A stretch of 13,770 nucleotides of DNA, from positions 1 through 13,770 of the forward strand of contig CAYFUH010000039.1 of NCBI GenBank assembly GCA_964346355.1. The letters are read 5' to 3'. The translations under genes were made by a program, and so were the position numbers. The DNA comes from UBA6115 sp964346355. GTDB taxonomy: Bacteria > Bacillota > Clostridia > Christensenellales > Aristaeellaceae. Below are positions 1 to 6,714 of the stretch, in pieces (position 1 is the first letter of the stretch; each line of letters begins with the position of its first letter). Under the pieces are notes generated by a model. It saw only the letters and a program-made list of their open reading frames with translations, searched no databases and was not told where the DNA came from.

Positions 1-28
1 TCGGTGCGTTAATTCGTTCGTTTAGTAT

Positions 29-70
29 AAAACCACCTCCGGGTGTGACCTGCACCCAGAGGTGGCTTTT
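29..70. terminator. Bidirectional intrinsic terminator
   Basis: A stem pairs CCACCTC (33-39) with GAGGTGG (59-65), then GGGTG (41-45) with CACCC (53-57), with one C/A mismatch between the two helices and a 7-nt loop. It is preceded by AAAA and followed by CTTTT, so each strand has a short T-tract after the stem. It can end the leftward hprK-glucokinase-asnS transcript and also a rightward gene lying left of the window. Confidence 0.75.
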
Positions 71-112
71 CAATTCTTCAATTAATTAGCAATTCCAAAG
101 TTCTTTTGGGGT

Positions 113-142
113 TTGGACCTTTTCTTTCAAGAAAAGGTCCAA
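113..142. repeat. 14-bp perfect palindrome, possible dispersed intergenic repeat
   Basis: Arms 113-126 and 129-142 (TTGGACCTTTTCTT and its complement) match perfectly around a 2-nt centre. GGGG (108-111) and CCCC (146-149) can extend the stem beyond a small internal loop. No clear T-tract follows it on the asnS-coding strand, so it is not a textbook terminator, and a proper terminator lies further on at 29-70. It may be a dispersed palindromic element or an mRNA 3'-end stabiliser for asnS; the window alone cannot decide. Confidence 0.6.
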
Positions 143-158
143 CGTCCCCTTTAATTAT

Positions 159-1547
159 CTAAAACTCCGCGTGTCCGACCGTCCTGGGGAAGGGAAGGAC
201 GTCCCGGATGTTTGTGATACCGGTTAGGTACATCACAAAGCGCTCAAAGCCCAGGCCGAAGCCGGCGTGCTTGGCGGTGCCAAAGCGGCGCAGGTCCAGG
301 TACCAGGCATATTCTTCTTCCTTTAAGCCCATCTCATGGATGCGGGCGAGCAGCTTGTCGTAGCGCTCCTCGCGCTGGCTGCCGCCGATCATCTCGCCGA
401 CGCCGGGCACAAGGAGGTCCATGGCGGCGACGGTCTTGCCGTCCTCGTTGGCGCGCATGTAAAAAGCTTTGATGTCACGCGGGTAGTCGGTCACAAAGAC
501 GGGACGCTTGAAGTGCTTCTCGGTGAGGTAGCGCTCATGCTCTGTCTGCAGGTCAATGCCCCAGGAGACGGGGTACTCAAAGGGAACGCCGGAATTCTCC
601 AGGATCTCGATGGCCTTGGTGTAGGTGACGCGCTCAAAGGCGCTGGTGCGCACGTGGTCCAGGCGGGCGAGCAGCTCCTTGTCCACAAACTGATTGAGGA
701 AGGCGAACTCGTCCGGTGCTTGCTCCAAAACCATGTTGATGACGGATTTGACCATGTCCTCCGCCAGGTCCATGTCGTCTTCCAGGTCGGCGAAGGCGAT
801 CTCCGGTTCAATCATCCAGAACTCCGCCGCGTGGCGCGGGGTGTTGCTGTTTTCAGAGCGGAAGGTGGGGCCAAAGGTGTACACCTTGCTCATCGCCAGG
901 GCATAGGCCTCGGCCTGCAGCTGTCCGGATACGGTGAGGGAGGCGGATTTGCCGAAGAAATCGCGGGTGTAATCCACCTGTCCGTCCGCGGCCTTGGGCA
1001 GTTTGTCCAGGTTGAGGGTGGTCACGCGGAACATCTCACCCGCGCCCTCAGCGTCAGAGGTGGTGATGATGGGCGTGTGCACATAGATGAAATCATTGGC
1101 GGCAAAATAGGCGTGGATGGCTTGCGCTGCGAGGGAGCGGATGCGGAACACGGCGGAGAACGCGTTGGTGCGGGGCCGCAGGTGCGCAATGGTGCGCAGG
1201 TACTCAAAGGTGTGCCGCTTTTTTTGCAAAGGATAATCAGGCTCAGAAGCGCCCAGCAGGGTCACCTGCGCCGCCTTGATCTCAAAGGGCTGCTTCATCT
1301 CCGGTGTGCGCACGATGGTGCCTTTCACTTCAATCGCGGAGTAGAGGCTGAACTTTTTGACCTCCTCAAAGTTGGCCAGTTCCGCGTCACAGACCACCTG
1401 CAGGTTGCGAAAGGCGGTACCGTCGTTGAGCTCGATGAAGGCAAAGGCCTTGCTGTCGCGCAGGGTGCGCACCCAGCCGCGTACCAGCACCTCGCTGCCG
1501 TCTGCCGGCGTGTCTTTTAATAATTTTGAGATCGCAATCATTTTCAC
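159..1547 (-). CDS. asnS: Asparagine--tRNA ligase (AsnRS)
   Basis: Cytoplasmic class IIb synthetase of 462 residues that charges tRNA-Asn. The N-terminal OB-fold anticodon-binding domain covers about residues 18-100 (VRGWVRTLRDSKAFAFIELNDG). The catalytic domain follows, with class II motif 2 at 229-243 (FRSENSNTPRHAAEF, of the AsnRS rather than AspRS type) and motif 3 at 431-443 (GLGFERFVMYLTG). The length is normal for bacterial AsnRS. The GTG at 1547 is preferred as start: it lies 9 nt after AAGGAAGGTG and overlaps the glucokinase stop by 4 nt (GTGA). The in-frame ATG at 1541 is too far from that site. It is the last gene of the hprK operon, so translational coupling is likely. No T-box leader is present. 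The identity is very secure. Confidence 0.97.
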   Translation of the reverse strand: MKMIAISKLLKDTPADGSEVLVRGWVRTLRDSKAFAFIELNDGTAFRNLQVVCDAELANFEEVKKFSLYSAIEVKGTIVRTPEMKQPFEIKAAQVTLLGASEPDYPLQKKRHTFEYLRTIAHLRPRTNAFSAVFRIRSLAAQAIHAYFAANDFIYVHTPIITTSDAEGAGEMFRVTTLNLDKLPKAADGQVDYTRDFFGKSASLTVSGQLQAEAYALAMSKVYTFGPTFRSENSNTPRHAAEFWMIEPEIAFADLEDDMDLAEDMVKSVINMVLEQAPDEFAFLNQFVDKELLARLDHVRTSAFERVTYTKAIEILENSGVPFEYPVSWGIDLQTEHERYLTEKHFKRPVFVTDYPRDIKAFYMRANEDGKTVAAMDLLVPGVGEMIGGSQREERYDKLLARIHEMGLKEEEYAWYLDLRRFGTAKHAGFGLGFERFVMYLTGITNIRDVLPFPRTVGHAEF

Positions 1548-2509
1548 AGGGTTTCACCTTCCTTTAATACCATGCCCAGCATCGCGGCGCCAATGATGCC
1601 GGCCCCGTTGCCCAGCACGGCTAATTCCAGCCGGCCGTAGGGGAGGGTCTTGAACATCAAATAGTGCGGGATCTTTTCCTTCACCGCGTCTAATAAGAAG
1701 GTGCCGGCCATACTGATGCCGCCGCCCAAGACGATCATCTCCGGGTCAAAAAAGGAGATCATCGTGTTGACGGCCAGCGCCAGGTACTTGGTGTAGCGGT
1801 CAAAGACTTTCTGGGCGATGGGATCGCCCTCCCGGGCGCAGTCGATGATGAGCTTGCCGTTGACGTTTTCCTCGCTGCCGGCACGCTGCAAAATCAGGCT
1901 GTCCGGGTGCAGGCGCACCTGTTCGCGGCCCATACGGATGAGCGCGGTGGCGGAGCAGTAGCGCTCCAGGCAGCCATTTTTGCCGCAGGTACAGGGGATG
2001 CCGTCAATTTCCATGGTGATGTGGCCCAGCTCGGTGGCAACGCCGTGCGCGCCGGTCCAGGGCTTGCCGTTTAAGATGATGCCGCCGCCCACGCCGGTAC
2101 CCAGGGTGAGGAAAATGCTGGACGCGGCGCCCTTGGAGACGCCGGCCATGCTTTCTGCCAAGGCGGCTACCGTGGCGTCATTGTCAATAAACACGGGCTT
2201 GTTGATGTATTTTTGCAATTCCTCGCGCAGGGGCACGTCGTGCCAGCCCAGGTTGGTGCAGAAGATGACCGTGCCGGTCTCGTTTTCCGCGACGCCGGGG
2301 ATGCCCACGCCAATGCTGCCCACGTCATCAATCAGCTTGCCGGATTGCTCCAGCGCCTGCAGCGCGCAGCTGGCCATGTCCCGCACCACGTCCTTGTAGT
2401 GGCGCTCCGCGATGGTCGCGGTGGAGGCTTCGGCCAATATGGTGCCCTGCTCGTCTGTGACGCCCGCCGCGATCTTGGTCCCGCCCAGGTCAATGCCAAT
2501 GTAAATCAT
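1544..2509 (-). CDS. glcK: ROK-family glucokinase
   Basis: ATP-dependent sugar kinase of 321 residues, probably phosphorylating cytosolic glucose to glucose-6-phosphate. Visible motifs are the N-terminal phosphate loop DLGGTK (7-12), the catalytic region IDNDATVAALAE with Asp111 as likely base, the second nucleotide loop LGTGVGGG (136-143), ELGH (160-163), and the ROK zinc signature C-x-C-G-x-x-G-C at 173-180. There is no N-terminal helix-turn-helix, so it is a kinase and not a ROK repressor. The ATG at 2509 follows AAGGAGAG with 5-nt spacing. It sits 15 nt after hprK, a pairing known from clostridia that fits a carbon-catabolite role. Exact sugar specificity is inferred: ROK kinases can also use N-acetylmannosamine, fructose or allose. 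Confidence 0.92.
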   Translation of the reverse strand: MIYIGIDLGGTKIAAGVTDEQGTILAEASTATIAERHYKDVVRDMASCALQALEQSGKLIDDVGSIGVGIPGVAENETGTVIFCTNLGWHDVPLREELQKYINKPVFIDNDATVAALAESMAGVSKGAASSIFLTLGTGVGGGIILNGKPWTGAHGVATELGHITMEIDGIPCTCGKNGCLERYCSATALIRMGREQVRLHPDSLILQRAGSEENVNGKLIIDCAREGDPIAQKVFDRYTKYLALAVNTMISFFDPEMIVLGGGISMAGTFLLDAVKEKIPHYLMFKTLPYGRLELAVLGNGAGIIGAAMLGMVLKEGETL

Positions 2510-2524
2510 TGATACTCTCCTTGT

Positions 2525-3436
2525 TTATTGGTTCATCATGTCAGATAGGCGCTTGTCCAGCTCCCGGGCAGCGGAGTAACCCATGCGCTTAAGGCTCAGA
2601 TTGCGCGCGGCCACCTCAATGATGATGGCCAGGTTGCGTCCGGGCTTGACCGGCAAAACCAGGCTGGGCACCTTCACATCCATGATGGTGATGTAGTTTT
2701 CTTCCAGCCCCAGGCGGTCATACTCCTTCTGTTCGTCCCAGTGCTCCAGGTGGATCTCCAGGTCGATGGACTTGCGCATCAAGACCGAGCCAATGCCGAA
2801 CATCTGCCGGATGTCGATGATGCCAATGCCCCGGATCTCCATAAAGAAACGGATGGTCTCCGGTGCTTCGCCGGTGAGGCGGTTTTCGTTGACGCGGCAG
2901 ATGTCCACCACGTCATCAGCGACCAACTGGTGCCCGCGCTTGACCAGTTCCAGCGCCGCCTCGCTCTTGCCCACGCCAGAGTCCCCGGTGATGAGGACGC
3001 CCACGCCGTAGACGTCCATCAAAACGGCGTGCATGGTCTCATGCGGGGCCAGGACGCGGTTTAAAAACATGATGGCCGACACGATGAAGCCGGTGGTAGA
3101 CATCTCGCTGCCTAAAATGGGGATGTCCCGCTCGCTGGCTAAGCGCAGCATCTCCTCCGGCGGCTTGTGCCCGCGGCAGAGGAAAACGCAGGGAATCTCG
3201 TATGAGAAGAAGCGGCGCAGCTTGCTGTCACGCTCCTTTGTGGTGAGGCCCATTAAATAGCCCATTTCGGCGTTGCCCATGATCTGCACGCGCTCCAGCG
3301 CGAAATGCTCATAAAAGCCGGACAGCTCAAGGCCAGGGCGGTTAAACTCGGAGGATTTGATGTCCAGCACCTTTTTGGTGGTGGGGGACAGCACTTGCAA
3401 TTCCAGACCCTGGATAAGTTCTGATAATTTGACCAC
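2525..3436 (-). CDS. hprK: HPr kinase/phosphorylase
   Basis: Bifunctional enzyme of 303 residues that phosphorylates and dephosphorylates Ser46 of HPr and so drives carbon catabolite control in Gram-positive bacteria. An N-terminal DRTGG-like domain covers about 1-128. The catalytic domain follows, with the conserved His136 region (MHAVLMDVYGVGVLITG), Walker A GDSGVGKS (151-158), the acidic pair at 174-175, the HprK signature EIRGIGIIDIR (200-210), and the C-terminal KPGRN loop (264-268). Usual HprK has His-Gly where this one has His-Ala (136-137), a mild variation. Start is GTG 3436, 7 nt after AAAGGCGG. It heads the operon hprK-glucokinase-asnS. HPr and CcpA are not in the window. Confidence 0.96.
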   Translation of the reverse strand: MVKLSELIQGLELQVLSPTTKKVLDIKSSEFNRPGLELSGFYEHFALERVQIMGNAEMGYLMGLTTKERDSKLRRFFSYEIPCVFLCRGHKPPEEMLRLASERDIPILGSEMSTTGFIVSAIMFLNRVLAPHETMHAVLMDVYGVGVLITGDSGVGKSEAALELVKRGHQLVADDVVDICRVNENRLTGEAPETIRFFMEIRGIGIIDIRQMFGIGSVLMRKSIDLEIHLEHWDEQKEYDRLGLEENYITIMDVKVPSLVLPVKPGRNLAIIIEVAARNLSLKRMGYSAARELDKRLSDMMNQ

Positions 3437-3477
3437 TGCGCACCGCCTTTCCTATAAACAGCCAGAAATGCATAGCC

Positions 3478-3506
3478 AGTATACAGCATGCGCCCTGCGG
3501 GTTCAA
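3478..3506 (-). promoter_or_regulatory. Promoter of the hprK operon
   Basis: Read leftwards, the -35 is TTGAAC (3506-3501) and the -10 is TATACT (3483-3478), with an exact 17-bp spacer. Transcription would begin near 3471, leaving a leader of about 34 nt before the GTG. The leader is too short for a T-box or riboswitch. The promoter is divergent from that of the stator-like operon. Confidence 0.75.
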
Positions 3507-3526
3507 GCAAAGCATGCGCTTGCGGT
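3485..3526. repeat. Imperfect direct repeat flanking the hprK -35
   Basis: AGCATGCGC occurs at 3485-3493 and again at 3511-3519, a period of 26 bp, and each copy is followed within 1-2 nt by TGCGG. The copies lie on either side of the hprK -35 box and upstream of the divergent -35. The placement suits a tandem operator, but no regulator is identified. Confidence 0.4.
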
Positions 3527-3542
3527 GCTTATCACAGAATTG

Positions 3543-3571
3543 TTGCAATTTTAATAAATAAAGATTACAAT
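3543..3571 (+). promoter_or_regulatory. Promoter of the three-gene stator-like operon
   Basis: The -35 is TTGCAA (3543-3548) and the -10 is TACAAT (3566-3571), separated by 17 bp. The start of transcription would be near 3578. That leaves a very short leader, and the strong ribosome site at 3581-3591 comes almost at the 5' end. Confidence 0.6.
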
Positions 3572-3580
3572 ACTGTTCAC

Positions 3581-3591
3581 AAAGGCGGTGA
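3581..3591 (+). promoter_or_regulatory. Ribosome-binding site deciding a TTG start
   Basis: AAAGGCGGTGA differs from the ideal anti-16S complement AAAGGAGGTGA at one base. The first in-frame start codon, GTG at 3588, overlaps this site and could not be used with it. The in-frame TTG at 3597 lies 8 nt after GGCGG, the normal distance. Confidence 0.6.
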
Positions 3592-3596
3592 AACGA

Positions 3597-5138
3597 TTGG
3601 ATGATTTTTTAAGGCTACTTTCAGATAAATTGATTGACCTGGTGGTGTACGGCGCGGTCATCCTCACCTTTGTGGTGGGGTACAGCAAGTGCATCATCCC
3701 CTTGCAGCGCGCGGCGCGCGCCTTCCGCAAGGGCATCGGCAACCTGGCGGTGTTCAAACCCAATGAGTCCGGGCGTCCGGATTGGCAGGATGTGCTGTTT
3801 CTGGGCAAGCCCATGCAAAAACAGTGGGCGCGCTTTTTGGTCAACGCCGAGCAGCTGGACCAGCGGGGCCTGTCCTGTGATGTGGAGGACTACATCAACG
3901 ACGAGACCACCCTGCGGGATTTCGCCCACTTCCAGCTGGCGGAGGTCATCCCGGGGCTGCTGACCGGCCTTGGCATCCTGGGCACCTTTATCGGCCTGAT
4001 GCGAGGGCTTGGCAACCTGGATTTGAGTAACGCGGGCAACACGGTCACCTCCATCCATACGATGATTTCGGGCATGACCTTTGCCTACGGCACCTCCATC
4101 GCGGGCCTGGTGGGTTCCCTGGTGTTCAACATCCTCTTCCGCGCGGCGCAGGGGTCTGCTACAGGTGCCCTGGATGATTTTAACCAGGCGTTTTCTGATG
4201 TGGTGATGCGCAGGCCGCTGGATGAGTCCGTGCGCCAGACCTGCTACATGGAAGACCAGGCCGCCTTTTTGGCCAGCGCCTTTGGTGAGGTCAACCTGAA
4301 GCTCGAGTCCGGCATCAGCCAGGCGGTGGAGCGCTCTTTCGCGCCCATTGGCCAGTCCATGCACCACTTCATCCTGTCTGAAACCCAGGCGCAGGTGGAG
4401 GGCCTCAACCATGTGGTCAACCAGTTTGTGGACCAGATGAATACGGCTTTAAACGGCCAGTTCCTGCTGCTGGGCAAAACCCTGTCGCAAATCAACCAAT
4501 CCCAGGTGGTCAACCTGGAAAGTGTCAACAGCACCATGACGGCTGCAGACAGCATTTTGGACAGCATCCAGAAAACGGGTTTGATGACGCAGACGGTGAT
4601 TGACCGCTTTGACAGCTATATTGAGGACCTGTCCAAGGCACAGGCATCCAACGCCGCGCTGTCGGAGCAAACAGCCAATATTCTCAGGGGCATGCACAAG
4701 GATGTGAAGGTGCAAAACGAGCGCTATGCCGCCCTGGTGGACGCGCAGGCGGAGCTGTCCCACTTGATGGAGCAGTACGCCTCCTGGTCTGGCCGGGTGC
4801 TGGACGCGGTGGAGAAGCAGTCCGACGCCGCGAGCGACCGCGCGCACGAAGTTGCCAACGAGATGAACCGCTCCGGCCAGCTGCTCAAGGACAGCTACAC
4901 CAACTTTGTAGAGAATATTTCAACAGGCTTGGCCCGCGCCATGGGCATGTTTGAGGAAAACATGACCGACATGACCCAGAAAATGGTGACGGACTTAAAG
5001 GCTGCCCTGGCCCAGGGCGGCAGCGGCGCCGCGGTTGACTTAAAGCAGTTCTCCCGCGTGCAGCAGGCGCTTGCGGACATGACCCAGGCGCTCAACAAGG
5101 CGGCCCAGGCAGCCAACCAGATGGCGGAGGGCGCCTAA
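3597..5138 (+). CDS. MotA/TolQ/ExbB/ZorA-like stator protein with long cytoplasmic tail
   Basis: Predicted proton-channel subunit of a membrane motor, 513 residues. TM1 is at about 13-31, TM2 at about 115-137 (PGLLTGLGILGTFIGL) and TM3 at about 155-183 (ISGMTFAYGTSIAGLVGSL); the last two are the conserved core of the MotA/TolQ/ExbB family. Three TMs fit ExbB/ZorA better than the four of MotA. After TM3 there are about 330 mostly helical, Gln/Ala/Ser-rich residues that ExbB and TolQ lack and that recall the long intracellular tail of ZorA. The TTG at 3597 is chosen from the ribosome-site spacing; a GTG at 3588 would add three residues. The next gene starts immediately after the stop and encodes the expected MotB-like partner. 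Family membership is secure. The job of the motor is unknown: Zorya-like defence and an envelope machine are both open. Confidence 0.88.
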   Translation: MDDFLRLLSDKLIDLVVYGAVILTFVVGYSKCIIPLQRAARAFRKGIGNLAVFKPNESGRPDWQDVLFLGKPMQKQWARFLVNAEQLDQRGLSCDVEDYINDETTLRDFAHFQLAEVIPGLLTGLGILGTFIGLMRGLGNLDLSNAGNTVTSIHTMISGMTFAYGTSIAGLVGSLVFNILFRAAQGSATGALDDFNQAFSDVVMRRPLDESVRQTCYMEDQAAFLASAFGEVNLKLESGISQAVERSFAPIGQSMHHFILSETQAQVEGLNHVVNQFVDQMNTALNGQFLLLGKTLSQINQSQVVNLESVNSTMTAADSILDSIQKTGLMTQTVIDRFDSYIEDLSKAQASNAALSEQTANILRGMHKDVKVQNERYAALVDAQAELSHLMEQYASWSGRVLDAVEKQSDAASDRAHEVANEMNRSGQLLKDSYTNFVENISTGLARAMGMFEENMTDMTQKMVTDLKAALAQGGSGAAVDLKQFSRVQQALADMTQALNKAAQAANQMAEGA

Positions 5139-6110
5139 ATGCGGGCAGTTCGCGCGCCGCGCAGGCTGATACAAAAGGGGGATGGCGGCAGCCACTGGAT
5201 TTCCTTTTCGGATATGCTCTCAAGCCTCCTTTTGGTCTTTATTCTGGCGTTGATGGTCAGCATCTACCAGTATTTTTCTGTGCTGGATGTTAAAACCAAG
5301 GAATTGGAAGTCCAGCAGGTGGAGCTGGACCGCGTGCAGATCTCCCTGGTGCAAAAGGAGGAGGACCTCAGGACCGCGCAGGCGGAACTGATGGGCAAGG
5401 AGGAGGAAGTGGCCTCTATCCAAATCCAGTTGCAGCAGCAGGAGGACGAGCTCAAGGCTGCGCAAGCCGCGCTCAAAACCCAGAAGGATGAGCAGGCGGT
5501 GCTGCAGCTGCAGTTAGCCACCCAGGAAGCGGACTTAAACAAGATGCAACTGGCCATGAACGCGCAGCAGCAGCAAATTGACGACCTGCTGGGCGTGCGC
5601 ACTCAGATTATTCAGGACTTAAGCCAGGCCTTTGCCAGCTCAAACCTCAACGTCAAGGTCAACGAGGACACGGGCGACATCATGCTGGACAGCACCCTGC
5701 TGTTTGAAAAAGGCGGCGAGGTGCTGCTGCCCGCCGGCCGGGACCAGCTGTCCCGCCTGATTCCGGTGTATCTGAGCGTCTTGATGCGGCCGGAGTATGA
5801 GGCCTATGTGGCGGAGATCGTGATTGAAGGCCATACCGACTCCACAGGCTCCTATCTGCACAACCTGAAGCTGTCCCAGGCGCGTGCGCTTGGCGTGGCT
5901 ACCTATTGTCTGGAACTGCCCGGACTGGACGGCGTACAGCGGCAAAAGCTGCAGTCCATCCTGACAGCCAAGGGGCGCAGCTTCTCAGACCGGATCTTCT
6001 TCCCCGATGGCCGGGAGAACATGGACGCCAGCCGCCGGGTGGAGATCCAGTTCCGCCTAAAGGACAGCGAGATGATCCAAAAGATGAACGAGATTCTGCA
6101 GGGCCGCTGA
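5139..6110 (+). CDS. MotB/ZorB-like protein: TM segment, coiled-coil repeats, OmpA-like domain
   Basis: Predicted peptidoglycan-anchored stator partner, 323 residues. After a short basic N-terminus comes one TM helix (about 21-46, starting HWISFSDMLSSLLLVF). Asp25 sits where MotB and ZorB carry the ion-binding aspartate. Residues 56-153 are seven in-register 14-residue coiled-coil units. The C-terminal OmpA/MotB domain (about 168-308) has the peptidoglycan-binding signature GHTD (231-234), LSQARA (245-250) and RRVEI (299-303). The ATG follows the upstream stop with no gap, and GGAGGG is 7 nt ahead, so the two products are probably made together in a fixed ratio. The coiled coil is much longer than I would expect in ZorB or MotB. 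The domain calls are firm; the function is inferred. Confidence 0.9.
   Translation: MRAVRAPRRLIQKGDGGSHWISFSDMLSSLLLVFILALMVSIYQYFSVLDVKTKELEVQQVELDRVQISLVQKEEDLRTAQAELMGKEEEVASIQIQLQQQEDELKAAQAALKTQKDEQAVLQLQLATQEADLNKMQLAMNAQQQQIDDLLGVRTQIIQDLSQAFASSNLNVKVNEDTGDIMLDSTLLFEKGGEVLLPAGRDQLSRLIPVYLSVLMRPEYEAYVAEIVIEGHTDSTGSYLHNLKLSQARALGVATYCLELPGLDGVQRQKLQSILTAKGRSFSDRIFFPDGRENMDASRRVEIQFRLKDSEMIQKMNEILQGR
5304..5597 (+). repeat. Seven 42-bp (14-residue) degenerate tandem repeats
   Basis: Codons 56-153 of the MotB-like gene fall into seven units of exactly 14 residues. Most show Leu at positions 1 and 8 and Gln at position 12, for example LVQKEEDLRTAQAE, LMGKEEEVASIQIQ and LQQQEDELKAAQAA. Leu seven apart fits a two-heptad coiled-coil unit. 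DNA identity between units is low, so the repeat is old or kept by selection on the protein. Confidence 0.75.
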
Positions 6111-6613
6111 TGAGAAAGATTGCCTTTGTGCTGGCTGTGCTTGCGCTGTTTGCCGCAGGCATCACCCTGTACGGCTTCGCGGCCACCCGGCTTGATCTGC
6201 GCGTGGACAACGTGCGCGCCTTGAGCGATCAGGAGTTCCAGGCGCGTTTTGCGCGCTTGCGCGAGCAGATGAGCATGGGTGCTGTGCGCGGCATTGTGTA
6301 TGATGACCAGCCGCTGGGTATTGCTGATGACTATGTGATTCTGGAGTACACCATCGCCGTGGGCAACCGCGGCTTTATCCCCGCTGAAATGCTCGAAGCC
6401 GTGGTGGTGCCGGTGCGCGGGGATGTCCTGTGCTTCTCGCAGCAGGAAGCGGAAAACCGCGACATCAACCAGGGCATCACCGCGCCCAACGGACGGGAAA
6501 CCATGCTGCGCTGCTATTTGCTGACCAAAAAAAGCCTGCACGCCGTGCGGGAAATCCAGGTCAGCTATTACATCTGGGGCAATCCCTATATTCTGAAAGT
6601 ACAGTACGGCTAA
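6110..6613 (+). CDS. Small membrane-anchored or secreted protein of unknown function, third gene of the stator-like operon
   Basis: A protein of 167 residues that I do not recognise. Residues 4-24 form a hydrophobic segment after MRK, so it is either an N-terminal anchor or a signal peptide; there is no lipobox cysteine. The rest is predicted to lie outside the cell and looks rich in beta strand (ILEYTIAVGNRGFIPAEM, VREIQVSYYIWG), with two cysteines (108 and 135) that could pair. The ATG overlaps the preceding TGA by one base (TGATG), so translation is coupled, and a role with the MotA/MotB-like pair is the natural inference. An upstream in-frame ATG at 5906 lies wholly inside the previous gene and is not used as start. 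ZorC and ZorD are much larger cytoplasmic proteins, so this is neither. Confidence 0.75.
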   Translation: MRKIAFVLAVLALFAAGITLYGFAATRLDLRVDNVRALSDQEFQARFARLREQMSMGAVRGIVYDDQPLGIADDYVILEYTIAVGNRGFIPAEMLEAVVVPVRGDVLCFSQQEAENRDINQGITAPNGRETMLRCYLLTKKSLHAVREIQVSYYIWGNPYILKVQYG

Positions 6614-6679
6614 AAGCAGTTTTTGAACAGTTTTCATGACGAAAATGGGCATATACAGGCCAAATCAACACAAAACCAC

Positions 6680-6708
6680 TTGACAGTAAGGCGGCGCGAT
6701 ATTATGAT
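6680..6708 (+). promoter_or_regulatory. Strong promoter of the candidate ncRNA
   Basis: The -35 is consensus TTGACA (6680-6685) and the -10 is TATGAT (6703-6708), with a 17-bp spacer. The predicted start is near 6715, just before the 5' strand of the long RNA stem (6718). A TATTAT at 6700-6705 would leave only 14 bp and is less likely. Confidence 0.7.
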
Positions 6709-6714
6709 GAATGC

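Noticed and set aside
336..1520. 394-codon open frame antisense to asnS
   Set aside because: It is a mirror of a GC-rich coding frame, with low-complexity His/Val/Gly-rich composition and no recognisable domain. asnS is certain on the other strand.
3621..4412. 263-codon open frame antisense to the stator-like gene
   Set aside because: It is another frame shadow; its sequence is His/Gln-rich with no domain, while the sense frame has conserved TM motifs.
3597..6613. A complete Zorya anti-phage system
   Set aside because: Only ZorA- and ZorB-like genes are present. The third gene is a 167-aa exported protein, and the next genes are an ncRNA candidate and tsaC. No helicase, nuclease or ZorC-like gene is seen.
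6618..6651. Terminator after the stator-like operon
   Set aside because: The TTTTC/GAAAA hairpin is AT-only in effect and has no T-tract. The ncRNA terminator downstream could do the job.
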